Positions 21,301 through 30,639 of a DNA stretch of 43,616 bases are shown piece by piece; within the stretch, counting starts at the first letter, position 1, and the number at the start of each line of letters is the position of its first letter. The stretch is from Agaricus subrufescens. Lineage: Eukaryota; Basidiomycota; Agaricomycetes; Agaricales; Agaricaceae. The notes under the pieces were generated by a model, which saw only the letters and a program-made list of their open reading frames with translations, was not told the DNA's origin and searched no databases. The stretch is taken from assembly GCA_029945375.1 (NCBI GenBank), contig JAQOTE010000039.1:1-43616 (forward strand), written 5' to 3'. The position numbers were made by a program, and so were the translations under genes.

Positions 21301-24300
21301 GACAACAGGGATGCCTTTCCTTCCGCCGACACCAGAACCGGCCTCGTTACTTCAGGTTGAGCTGTGCTGTCTTCATCAACAACATCGTGGTATGTGTATT
21401 CGCTACGGGCGCGGACTGTGCCACTCTTCTCATTAGAATATAACCTTGAAAGGGCGTCAGATAGGATATTCTCAGATCCCGGCACATATACGATTTCAAA
21501 GTCAAATTGTGATAGCTTCTCCATCCAACGTGCTTGCCGAGGCGACAAGTCCTTCTGGCGGAATAGATTGATCAACCCTTTGTGATCAGTGTACCAGGTG
21601 AAGTTCACGCCCTGCAGAATATCTCTATGCCGCAGCATCGTTTCTAGTCCTGCCAACATCTCTATCTCGTGAACAGGGTAGTTTTGTTGTGCAGGATTCA
21701 ATTTCGCAGAGTAGAATGCTGCTACCGTGCCGCATCTCCAATCATCGCCTTGACTCACAACTCCAGCTATTCCGGTGATGCAACCGTCGGTTATTACATT
21801 CACAGGCTTTGCCCCCTGTCCGTAACTCAGCGGTCGGCGGTGGTGATGTTTGCAGGAGGCTGTCATTCGTTTGATATCATCAAAAGCTCTTTGGTGCGTG
21901 TATTCCCACCGAAATGGTACTGTATCACCAGTTAATTCTGTGAGAATCCCCATAGGTATCCGGACTCGATCTATGTCATCTGCTAAATACCCCGCTGACC
22001 CAAGAAAACCCCGGAGTAAGTCTCGATTGGTGGGTACTTTCCATTTTGACAATGCATCTACTTTGTCCGGGTCCATTCTTATGCCATTCCCCTCAATTAG
22101 GCGTCCCAGTATCCGCATCTCTCTCTGAAGAAAATGGAGTTTCTTTTCACTAACAAAGAATGAGTTTTTCTTTAGTAGATCGATTACCACATGCACGTGT
22201 TTAACATGGTGTACCAGTGTTTCCGAGAATATGAAAATATCATCCAGATATACCTCTAGGAACACGCCAATGTATGGTGCGAAGATACTCGTCATGATCA
22301 TCTGGAAGGTTGCCGATGCATTGCAATCTCCCTGCTGCATGACTTCACTTATCATGGTCCCATTGGGGGTTGCCATAGCCGTTCGAGGAACATGTTCAGG
22401 TTTAACACGTATTTGTTCATAGGCATCTGTGAGGTCTATTGAACTGCGATACTTAGCTGATGCCACTTTTCTCAGGATCGAGTCAATTTCGGGTAGGGGT
22501 GAAGAGAGTTTCTTAGTGTTCGCATTCCTTTCCCTTAAGTCTACCACAGTACGTAGTTTTATCGGTTCTCCCTCCTTGCGTGGCTTAGGTAACAGTAGCA
22601 TGGGTACCGCATTTGCTGCAGGCATTGGCTTCCATCGCCCGCTCTCTATGTATCGCCGCTTCTTATCCAGCCATAGTCCCAGTAAAGCATCAGGACAATG
22701 CGATGGTCTCCAACTATAACGCTTTGATGGATCAATGAGCGGGATCTCGTGGTTAATCTCGTGGAGTGGTGGCAAAGGTGTTTCAATGGCACTTTTACAC
22801 AATGGTTTCGCATATTGTATTAATTCATCTCGCACCTTTTGTAAGTTTTCCTCGTAAACTTCCGTGGCTCGAGATTCCAGCATCCTAATTCGGGATCCTT
22901 TCAGGGGTAAAGATTTGTCACTGCCTATCACCAGCGCGGGTGGATCCAGGCAGATCGTGATGCGGTGTTGATAGAGGAATGGAGTACCAAGGATAAGATC
23001 ATAGTTCGAGAGATTCATCACGTCAAAATAGCGGTCCTCTCTTATTCCTTGGTAAACGAACTTAGCTGTTGCTCCATAATTGATTTTAGATCTCGAGCCT
23101 TGAACAGCCATCTGAACTTGGAGAGGTTTAGCTAATTCCTCCTTTGTTATACTTAGTTGCTGTACTAATGTTCCCGAGATAAAGTCACTCAAAGAGCCGG
23201 AATCAATCAGTGCGCGTGCAGGATGTCCATTGATGTTGACAACTACCACAAGGGGTTTTGGAACGGGTCTTGTGGTGTCTTTTACATTCGAGGCATTCCG
23301 TTGTAGCGTCGAGTAGGTCCCTTGCTTGACTTGAGCTCCGTATACTTCTATTCCTTTATCCTCAGGATTTGATTGTTCAAACTCATCATCCGAGTATTCA
23401 AGTTCCCAGTCACAGGTCGTCTCCTCAACATTCTCTTTCCGGTCTGGGTAGGGACCATCCTCAAGATGTTCCCAACAATTGGTAAGGCTAGGCCATTGTT
23501 TATCCAATCGTAAACCAAACTGAAGCCGCCAGCATTCCTTGCGCCACCAATTTACTAGATTGAATTTGGGAAACTTTATCCATTCATAAGGCAAGTGCGC
23601 GCATCGTCGTGTTAAGACATCTCTGACTTCAACCAATCGTCCTTTCTTAACGGCTCTGAATCGTTCTTGATATCCATATTCAAAATCCTGTTTGTCCACA
23701 TGGGTGTAGCCGCCCCATAACATTCCCTTTTTGGAGTTCAGCACAAATTCAGCATTGGATAAGTAGTTGTCCTCGTAGTCGCATTCGTCAGCGATGTTGT
23801 TAATCATAAGTAGTACGTTGTTCGGTACTGGTTGTTTGTCTGCAGCTAAAAATAATTTCCTCCAGATATGTCGGGCAATCACAGACGGGGTCCAGTCCAC
23901 GACATGGTCGTACTTGATGGTTATTCTGCCTCTCCATGCAGCGCAGGTGATCCAAAAGTCATTGTCCAGCATGATCCCACTAACTCTAGTCCTGCACCAT
24001 CGTTTAGGGAAGAAGTCGACCATTACGTGTTCAAGTTTGTTTCTAATGACATTGCCAATCAGCCCGTTGTAAGTACACAAAAACTCGTTCATGCGTCTTC
24101 CCGTGTAATATATTCCATTGTAGTGAGATCCATTATCCAAAAACTTGAAGATTCGTTGTCCCAGGTTGTTGCCTGTGTCTTCTTTAGGTTCGCTGTTTCT
24201 GAATTGGTCCTTCACCCATTCATTTACCCTTTCCCAACGATCAACTTCCTCAGTTTCGTTTTTTATAAAGTCATAGATTAACGAGTCATTTGGTACGGCT

Positions 24301-26852
24301 ATTCGGTCACCATCAGTAACTTTTTGTAATATGGGTTCTTCTCCAGCTTGTCGTTTTGCGTCACCTCTGTTCCTTTGTTGACACTTTGGATGGTGTACAT
24401 TTCCAGCTTCGATTTGGGCCAGTAGGATCAATAGAGCATTCTTGTAAGTGCATGTGTGTCCATCATCTTCGGGTGTCTCATGTGTTTCCCTTCGTTCGTA
24501 CTGACTTCCCCTTCCTTTAGCATGTTCCATATCATCGTCACTCTCATTGTTGAGGCTGGAGTTTGAGCTATCCAGGAGTTCAGGTATGTCATCATAAATT
24601 TCTCCGATATTGTGACTTGATTGGACTTCAGAGTTTTTGTCGAAATGGTTTCTTTCAACCGACGACGATTCTGATTCGGTATCAGGTAATACCAGACGTG
24701 TGGTGCAGGTGGGGAACTCGGTGAGTGATGCCCCATACATGGAAGTCACATCTAAAGAGGCGAGTATCAACTCATTTGAACACTCAGTAGTTTCGGCTAA
24801 AGTCCGCAACCTTTCAGTCTCATCAATTGTAGTCACTTCTACGTTATTAGATTGGACACCAGGTGGCCCTTGAGAGGATGAAGAAACGAATTGGGAGTCG
24901 GGGCATTGTCGAGTCATGTGGCCTCCGTCGCCACATTTCTGACATTTCCCTTCTTTTCGTCTCCGTTCCCATTCCTCTTTGGGTACCCAGTTCGACTTTC
25001 GGTCATCCTTGGGGTAGTGGGGTTTGCGTCTGTAAGTAGGAGATGAACTACGTTTTCTCCTTCGATGACCATTGTTCATATTTGCAGTAGTGTTGGTTTT
25101 GCGACCAAATTTGGGTCTCTCCCTTCTATCGTATCTCTTATTCTCCTGATTTTCATTGGGCGGATATGGCTTATGGGAGGAGTGCTTTCTGTGATAGCGT
25201 TTCGATTTTCTATCACCTGTACCCTTTCGGGAGGAGTTATGATTCGAGTGTTCGAAGTTTCTGGTAAAGACCACTGATTGTGCCATTTCCACTCGCTCTG
25301 CGGTTAGCTTGATTTCCTCCAAGGAGTTGAGGTCAGGGTTCAGGTTACTCAACCAGAGTTGTTCCTGGATCTCTGATCGAAGACCATGCCAAAATTTATC
25401 AGCCATGGTGCGCTCATCGTTTGAGTTTTCTGCATCTAAGCCGACAACTATGAAAAGTTCGTAAAGCTGACTGGTATATTCTTTAACTGTCATTGATCGC
25501 TGTCTTAGGTTGTTCAGTTTTGAGCGCTGCCGTGTTCTGAAATCAGCAGGGAAGCAGTGGTTGAATAGTGCTTCGGCAAATTCATGCCATTTCCATCGTT
25601 GTGGTTGTAGTGACACGTTGAGTAAATAAAAGTCATATGCCTTTTCTGTTAGGAACTTTGAGGCAATGGAAACTTCGCATTCTTTTGGAGCACAGCCGTC
25701 ACTCAGATATTCGTCCGTCTGTTTTATGAATCTGAAGAACTTTTGAATTGATGGAGAGCCATCGTACTTTTCGGGGGGAATTGGTTTGAAAAGTGAGTAA
25801 CCATTCTTTTTCTTTTTGGAGCTGCGGTGTGTTCTATTGTAATGATTGCTTGAACTGTTAGAGCTCGTATAGTCAGATTCGCAGTCTGTTGAGGAGTTAT
25901 TTGGGCTATTAGATTCATCCTCTGACGAGCTGGGTGAAGAATTGGATGGTTCAGGAGAACTATCCTCGGGTTCGGAGTCATTTGGGTCAGGTACCTCAAT
26001 TGGGGATTCGCGATGTCGATGAGAGGAATATTTCTTTGAGTGTGTTCTTTTGAGCTTGGATTTATGTCGCCTGTCTTCTTTGCGATTGTATTCCTTTCGG
26101 CGGTTTTGTTGTTTCTTTCCCCTCTCGGGGAGAGAGGATCGTTGCCGGAGTTCATTGAATGCCATCCCCAGGTAGCTTTTGGGGTTTACCAAGTCTATTG
26201 GTCTGTTTAATCCTGACGAGTTGCTCAGGCTATTATTTTCAATATTCGATTGTCCTCGATTCCTTATGTAGTTGCTTTTTATAAATTTGCCGATACCCTG
26301 GCTTTGACCGCTCTGCTTCATTAGCCTTTCTTGTGCAGGGGTAGTTGTTATACTCGGGGTTATCGTGTCCGACATGGTGCTGCTCTGTCTCGGAGTTGAG
26401 GTGGCCTTAGGCCTTTTCTCTCTTTTTTTCATCATACGTTTCGCTTCTTTAAGCACTCGTTGTTGGGCCTCCGGATTCATTTCTTCTTCTGGAATTTCGG
26501 AATTCCCCCAGTTGCGAGGGTCTATACCTTTCCCTTTGCTGACTGATGGCCCTGCTTTGGCTGTGTTAGCGAATTCAACGTTCGCTCGTCTGTTGTATAT
26601 TATACCCCTTTGTTCTTCAGTAAGATTGGCGGCCGCCGTACTGATATCTCGGGTCCATTGGTCATCTTCTAGTTGTATGGAATTTTCTTCCTCGATTGGG
26701 TTGATGGAGTACAGAGCGGTGTAGTAGTTATCATTGTTACTAATACTATTTCTTTCGTTTGGGGATAGGGGGCAGGGGACTGATGTATACTGTACATAAC
26801 ACATACAGCCGGCTGTACAAACCACATACAGCCACCAGTACATTTTAGGCAA
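18330..26852 (-). CDS. Gypsy gag-pol polyprotein, single intact ORF of 2840 codons
   Basis: Domains in order: Gag (about residues 30-630, with a charged Ser/Lys-rich stretch and a capsid-like segment KPIPPEKYDGSPSIQKFF); CCHC zinc knuckle CQKCGDGGHMTRQC (about 637); a spacer of about 500 residues with no known domain; aspartic protease ALIDSGSLSDF (about 1217); reverse transcriptase with TVVDLRERN and YLDDIFIFSE (about 1535); RNase H with VITDGCITGIAG (about 1687) and WYTDHKG; integrase with an HHCC finger (about 2080-2130) and the catalytic triad in GIDFVG, ISDRDSLF and ATERANR (about 2158, 2224, 2260); a chromodomain-like segment with FEIVWKSGDVTWLPYHKV (about 2455-2500); and about 300 further residues with EIDWRPPRTLINTL and GYVYWDNHEARWVVPSDRQ. 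No frameshift or stop occurs. The first 25 or so codons (MPKMYWWLYVVC...) come from adjoining DNA, so this ATG is accidental. Confidence 0.92.
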   Translation of the reverse strand: MPKMYWWLYVVCTAGCMCYVQYTSVPCPLSPNERNSISNNDNYYTALYSINPIEEENSIQLEDDQWTRDISTAAANLTEEQRGIIYNRRANVEFANTAKAGPSVSKGKGIDPRNWGNSEIPEEEMNPEAQQRVLKEAKRMMKKREKRPKATSTPRQSSTMSDTITPSITTTPAQERLMKQSGQSQGIGKFIKSNYIRNRGQSNIENNSLSNSSGLNRPIDLVNPKSYLGMAFNELRQRSSLPERGKKQQNRRKEYNRKEDRRHKSKLKRTHSKKYSSHRHRESPIEVPDPNDSEPEDSSPEPSNSSPSSSEDESNSPNNSSTDCESDYTSSNSSSNHYNRTHRSSKKKKNGYSLFKPIPPEKYDGSPSIQKFFRFIKQTDEYLSDGCAPKECEVSIASKFLTEKAYDFYLLNVSLQPQRWKWHEFAEALFNHCFPADFRTRQRSKLNNLRQRSMTVKEYTSQLYELFIVVGLDAENSNDERTMADKFWHGLRSEIQEQLWLSNLNPDLNSLEEIKLTAERVEMAQSVVFTRNFEHSNHNSSRKGTGDRKSKRYHRKHSSHKPYPPNENQENKRYDRRERPKFGRKTNTTANMNNGHRRRKRSSSPTYRRKPHYPKDDRKSNWVPKEEWERRRKEGKCQKCGDGGHMTRQCPDSQFVSSSSQGPPGVQSNNVEVTTIDETERLRTLAETTECSNELILASLDVTSMYGASLTEFPTCTTRLVLPDTESESSSVERNHFDKNSEVQSSHNIGEIYDDIPELLDSSNSSLNNESDDDMEHAKGRGSQYERRETHETPEDDGHTCTYKNALLILLAQIEAGNVHHPKCQQRNRGDAKRQAGEEPILQKVTDGDRIAVPNDSLIYDFIKNETEEVDRWERVNEWVKDQFRNSEPKEDTGNNLGQRIFKFLDNGSHYNGIYYTGRRMNEFLCTYNGLIGNVIRNKLEHVMVDFFPKRWCRTRVSGIMLDNDFWITCAAWRGRITIKYDHVVDWTPSVIARHIWRKLFLAADKQPVPNNVLLMINNIADECDYEDNYLSNAEFVLNSKKGMLWGGYTHVDKQDFEYGYQERFRAVKKGRLVEVRDVLTRRCAHLPYEWIKFPKFNLVNWWRKECWRLQFGLRLDKQWPSLTNCWEHLEDGPYPDRKENVEETTCDWELEYSDDEFEQSNPEDKGIEVYGAQVKQGTYSTLQRNASNVKDTTRPVPKPLVVVVNINGHPARALIDSGSLSDFISGTLVQQLSITKEELAKPLQVQMAVQGSRSKINYGATAKFVYQGIREDRYFDVMNLSNYDLILGTPFLYQHRITICLDPPALVIGSDKSLPLKGSRIRMLESRATEVYEENLQKVRDELIQYAKPLCKSAIETPLPPLHEINHEIPLIDPSKRYSWRPSHCPDALLGLWLDKKRRYIESGRWKPMPAANAVPMLLLPKPRKEGEPIKLRTVVDLRERNANTKKLSSPLPEIDSILRKVASAKYRSSIDLTDAYEQIRVKPEHVPRTAMATPNGTMISEVMQQGDCNASATFQMIMTSIFAPYIGVFLEVYLDDIFIFSETLVHHVKHVHVVIDLLKKNSFFVSEKKLHFLQREMRILGRLIEGNGIRMDPDKVDALSKWKVPTNRDLLRGFLGSAGYLADDIDRVRIPMGILTELTGDTVPFRWEYTHQRAFDDIKRMTASCKHHHRRPLSYGQGAKPVNVITDGCITGIAGVVSQGDDWRCGTVAAFYSAKLNPAQQNYPVHEIEMLAGLETMLRHRDILQGVNFTWYTDHKGLINLFRQKDLSPRQARWMEKLSQFDFEIVYVPGSENILSDALSRLYSNEKSGTVRARSEYTYHDVVDEDSTAQPEVTRPVLVSAEGKASLLSAGGGRVLRNSSQRTEGASALQHRKDETFESLAVEIRQSARLNGKMGYRRFLLPEGKEGGNQAKKTTRISNKKAETKNSPKAKESSQHAKEGERLVIRIPARKGTSTMNPRKLQEPLTIADTLSETGTNQDSYSRKETKEPKNSKATTHSQESVEDNQNTVPKLMLTVNTNGIDISQLIKGKYTEDDVFRPIAERPKEHKNFAIKDGLMYIKLEGSEALCIPDVTVDGRSLRELLISEAHTLLAHLGPRKTLHHLRTQVWWRTISKDTANFCETCIMCKRSKPSNQKPFGLLNPLKVPQRPWESIGIDFVGPLPESHNRNGSFDTITAVIDRLTGMVHLIPSWQNFNAREIAELLFSEIYRLHGLPRSIISDRDSLFNSIFWKRLHELIGTKLQMSSAYHPESDGATERANRTITQMLRQCISQDQRNWVTKLPAVEFAINSARSEVTGYAPFFLNYGLLPRAFLWDTKREKEYPGVLKFASDLKMAIVNAHDSILAHRVKEIRNANKKRLPSPFEVGDLVYISSKNLSVPKGLARKFFPKYVGPFPITQNFNNDSFRIGISKNLKQRGIHDVFHASLLRIHIPSDDRLFPNRSEDTLWENTGQEWSVSHIKSHSGMRRDALFEIVWKSGDVTWLPYHKVDHLTALKQYFEAQGINDVDELTGKENDTCLDDEQILLGYVEVQDAFKRSCEYSSTATQHNPLSTHHSSPTDTLPCFTPHNMPEIDWRPPRTLINTLKSNFPFIYAWEPALWTIKDTTDPGFASKPPVYRHFSPALMRSYNIFDGHIRKGNFTVTQPVGYSEFARIFNHHQNTPFGYVYWDNHEARWVVPSDRQQITFNDLDLLDYALAVPPAKNNTLMEMGLADGNGHTKDDVVVNMTRAIISSAIRKENELVDKAGYGSHRSMGKGAFRRARTKPYEKRSRRYFDDNDTGTLPSTPGSPSLFNSSLDDALNSTHDAIHSATNETINPAHLTNAEVVSTGDPSGSMLIQM

Positions 26853-26879
26853 CCTGTATAACTATAGTAGTCATACAGC

Positions 26880-28290
26880 AGCCTGCTACTAGTGGGAGTA
26901 GAATCTTACTAGCATGGGATGTGAAATATAATAGAATCCTACTGGGATGGGGGAAACATGAATGGTAGGATTCTACTAGTGTGTAAAAACTGTGTGGAGT
27001 AGGATTCCACTCATTGTGTACAGTAGAATTGTACTGATAGAGGATAACTGTATGCAGTAGAATTCTACTGATATGGGATAACTGTGCACAGTAGAATTGT
27101 ACTGATAGAGGATAACTGTATGCAGTAGAATTCTACTGATATGGGATAACTGTGCACAGTAGAATTCTACTGATAGAGGATAGCTGTGTGCAGTAGAATT
27201 CTACTGATGTGGGGTAACTGTGCACAGTAGATTTCTACTGATAGAGGATAACTGTATGCAGGAGAATTCTACTGATGTAGGATAACTGTGCACAGTAGAA
27301 TTCTACTGATAGAGGATAGCTGTGTGCAGTAGAATTCTACTGATGTGGGATAACTGTGCACAGTAGAATTCTACTGATAGAGGATAGCTGTGTGCAGTAG
27401 AATTCTACTGATAGAGGATAACTGTATGCAGTAGAATTCTACTGATGTGGGATAACTGTGCACAGTAGAATTCTACTGATAGAGGATAGCTGTGTCCAGT
27501 AGATTTCTACTGATTGAGGAAAGCTGTGTCCAGTAGATTTCTACTGATGTAAGATAACTGTGCACAGTAGAATTCTACTGATAGAGGATGACTGTTTGCA
27601 GTAGAATTCTACTGATATGGGATAACTGTGCACAGTAGAATTCTACTGATGTGAGATAACTGTGCACAGTAGAATTCTACTGATAGAGGATAACTGGATG
27701 CAGTAGAATTCTACTGATGTGGGATAACTGTGCACAGTAGAATTCTACTGATAGAGGATAGCTGTGTCCAGTAGAATTCTACTGATGTAAGATAACTGTG
27801 CACAGTAGAATTGTACTGATAGAGGATAACTGTATGCAGTGAATTGCTGTGCATGAGATACAGATACTGAGAATTCTACTGATGTGGGATAACTGTGCAC
27901 AGTAGAATTCTACTGATAGAGGATAGCTGTGTCCAGTAGATTTCTACTGATTGAGGAAAGCTGTGTCCAGTAGATTTCTACTGATGTAAGATAACTGTGC
28001 ACAGAATAGAATTCTACTGATGTGGGATAACTGTGCACAGTAGAATTCTACTGATGTGGGATAACTGTGCACAGTAGATTTCTACTGATAGAGGATAGCT
28101 GTGCACAGTAGAATTCTACTGATGTAAGATAACTGTGCACAGTAGAATTCTACTGATGTAAGATAACTGTGCACAGTAGAATTCTACTGATGCTGTGCAC
28201 AGTAGAATTCTACTAATGTGGGATAACTGTGCACAGTAAAACTCTACTGATGTGGCATAATTGTGCATGGCAGAATTCTACTGATGTGGG
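26880..28290. repeat. 34-bp minisatellite with palindromic units
   Basis: Roughly 35-40 copies of a 34-bp unit GATAACTGTGCACAG + TAGAATTCTACTGAT + GATGTGG or ATAGAG. Each unit contains two palindromes, CTGTGCACAG and AGTAGAATTCTACT. Alternating variants (GTGCACAG/GTATGCAG and GATAGAG/GATGTGG) give a 68-bp higher-order period through the first third. A few units are broken, for example near 27840-27870. The first 130 bp (26880-27010) hold diverged AGAATCCTACT forms. Confidence 0.92.
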
Positions 28291-28638
28291 AATTTCCTAT
28301 TCTTTTTATCTGGGACTATTCCTATTCTGTATCCTACTCCTATATGTCCTTGTATATAAGTTTATAATTCCTGTACCTAGTGCCTCAGTTTGAAATTGAC
28401 CTAGATTATTTCCCTCTCAATACCTATCAATCTGCTAAGCTTTCCACTCTTTGTATTTCTATCCACTTTTGCTCTTCAGGCATCCCAGAATCTGCTGGAG
28501 AGCACAGTGTGCTGTCATGTCACTGAGGTCAATGCCTATCCCTTGTCAGAACCCATTTAGTTCTGACTCTGCAGTTGTAGTCTAAACAATCCTCACATTT
28601 TGTTATATGATAATGCAAAACATCAAAATTCATCATAT
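28291..28638. other. AT-rich spacer after the minisatellite
   Basis: Unique sequence downstream of the minus-strand coiled-coil gene. No gene or repeat is seen. Confidence 0.5.
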
Positions 28639-30236
28639 CTACAACAACTCCTCTACATTTAGACTGACTCCAAACTTCTCATAGTAAGCATTGCTAATAT
28701 GTCCTATAGCTTTCTTCATCATCATCTTCTCAGCTGCTTCCTTGTCTCCTATAGATCCACTGAATAAATCTGTACTCTTGATACCCCAAAGTCTATCCAG
28801 ATTTTGAATAATGAAAAGAGTATTTCTTGGATTGAGGGGTTGTGAGCCAAAACCCTCAGTTACTCTACTATCTTTGATGAAAGAAGAAATCTCCCAGCTC
28901 TTCCAGAGAGCAGCACCTACAACAGCAGTTTCAACAGCACACCCACAAGAAAAATGCCCATCAACCTGTTTCCTAGCATTTTTTCTAGTCTTCATCATTC
29001 TAGGAACTGGTACACCATGAATCTGGATATCTGCCATAGACTGAAAACCATCAACATGTGATGTCACCCTGTCTTTCAAGTCATGGTGAATGCAGATAGT
29101 ATTACCAGATTCATTGGTAAGCATTTCCAATGTAAGAGCCTGGGTAGTGGTATATGCCTCTGGCAGAAATCCATGATTTTTCCTGACTTGGTTCTTGAGA
29201 GAAGTTGGAATGTATGGTTTTTCAAAGACTTGAGCAGTGAGCCAATCAGTTAAAATTTTAATTCCTTCAGCTGTTTCAAATGTGATTAATCAGTAGATAT
29301 TGAATAATATAGAATACATACTGTGGCTGTGTTGCTTTGGTTCAGACTTGGCCTTTTTGTTAGGTCTTGCCTTTTCTTTTCCTTTTTTCAGTTCTACAAT
29401 GCCATTATTAAAAAAGCCAATAGAGCTTAGAAGAATTACCTGGTATAGTTACTTCTGAGCTTGCAGAGTCATCATCAGCTTGTCTTTTCAAATTTTTGAA
29501 TACTGGAAATAGTCAAAATAATGTCAAATTTGCTAGAACAATTGAAACTCACAGGATTCTTTATTTTCAGGAGTCAAAATTTTCATAATTTCATCAGGAC
29601 TATCAATCTCCACATATTTGGCAGTTCCAGCATATGGTTGATATTCATCAACATCCTCATCAGAGGAAAAATCACAAATAGCTGGACCAGGTAGAGTGTT
29701 AAGAGGGGTAGTAGATTGGGGAGGCTGAGCAGATGCTAGAACAGGAGCCATGGAAGTTGAAGCATTTTTAGAGGTAGGTGGTGTAGTAGTGGCTGGTATA
29801 TTCTCTTCAATTGGAGTAGGGGAATTATGCTGAGATTGGGTAAAAGCTGAAGTTGAGACCTCATCAGTTACAGCAGACACTGAGGCTGCATCAGTTGTAG
29901 CCTCATCTTCATACAGGCTTTGCAGTAGCTCTTGAATATTATCCAGGTGCTTTTTCCTGTTTGCAATAGTCATAGTTATAGACTTTATATTTTCTAAAGA
30001 TATTCATTCATTGTTTCAATAAATATCTAGATAACCATAAAAAATAACATACTTCGACTCTTGGCAGTCTTTTTCCTTGCCTGAGCAAGTTTCAACTGAT
30101 CTTGTTGGTATTTGATAATGGCAAGTAAAGTCTTTTCTTCTTCCTTCAATTGTAAAAAGGCTAACAATCACTGTCAGTAATCATGATTAGATATAATCAT
30201 TTGATACTGACTGTATTGAGTCAGGGTTGAAGACAT
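28639..30236 (-). CDS. Transposon-borne coiled-coil and disordered protein, six exons
   Basis: Exons 30236-30212, 30160-30053, 29993-29553, 29502-29440, 29393-29322 and 29270-28639 give about 446 residues in frame. The N-terminal part (residues 10-70) is a charged coiled coil (LKEEEKTLLAIIKYQQDQL, then a Lys/Arg-rich stretch). Residues 70-190 are Ser/Thr/Pro-rich and probably disordered, and a basic patch (KKGKEKARPNKKAK) near 215-235 could be a nuclear signal. The C-terminal 210 residues look globular: TEGIKILTDWL, ICIHHDLKDRV, FSCGCAVETAVVGAALWKSW, TLFIIQNLDRLWGIK, and a last helix ending SLNVEELL. No known family is recognised. Its base composition matches the transposase gene, so it is read as element cargo, possibly a DNA-binding or assembly partner of the transposase. 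Confidence 0.65.
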
Positions 30237-30639
30237 GTTGAGTAGACAAGGCTTTTTTCCAAGAGCAAGTAAAATAGCACTGAGGGGTTAGTTGAATTCT
30301 ACTGACTAACAGGTATTTAAGCAATTTCATTATACCCTATGTGAGCAAACTGTGGATGGCATCAGTAGCTGTGCTTGGGAAATTAATTTAGCCAGAGAAG
30401 CAAGCTAGCAGTCCCAGGAATTTGGTATATACAGTAGGACTTACAGCATGTCTACAAGATTGACAGCATGATTGTGACATGCAGGGATGGTGGTGTGACA
30501 GTGGTAAAACTATTCTACAGAAACCATATGGCTTAAATTAACATTGAAGGGTTCTACTTTGACAAAAGCATCATATTCAAGTATTTTATGATTTTGTGTA
30601 CACTGATTACAACATGACTTTGTTGTGTATCATGTCAGC
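30237..30639. other. Upstream region of the coiled-coil gene
   Basis: Contains a TATA-like CTTAAATA (minus strand, about 30310-30318) 75 bp before the start codon and one isolated GAATTCTACTGA piece (30293-30305) like the minisatellite core. No gene seen. Confidence 0.45.

Larger units (their letters stand above)
18011..26780 (-). mobile_element. Ty3/Gypsy (chromovirus-type) LTR retrotransposon, lacking its 5' LTR
   Basis: The element runs on the minus strand. Its 3' LTR, polypurine tract and full gag-pol frame are present. The expected 5' LTR and leader, which should lie to the right of 26,850, are not found: no second copy of the 198-bp LTR occurs in the window. The right edge is placed near 26,780 because gag-like sequence gives way there to short palindromic and minisatellite-like DNA. 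Only about the last 25 codons on that side look foreign. Confidence 0.8.

Noticed and set aside
18508..26724. Plus-strand frames opposite the Gypsy ORF
   Set aside because: They are antisense shadows of the long polyprotein with no domains of their own.
26760..26880. N-terminal signal peptide of the Gypsy polyprotein (MPKMYWWLYVVCTAGCMCYV)
   Set aside because: Hydrophobic, but encoded by the palindromic junction DNA, not by gag; a chance extension of the frame.
26880..28290. CRISPR-like array
   Set aside because: Regular spacing is present, but the units are contiguous with no unique spacers, and the host is a eukaryote. It is a minisatellite.
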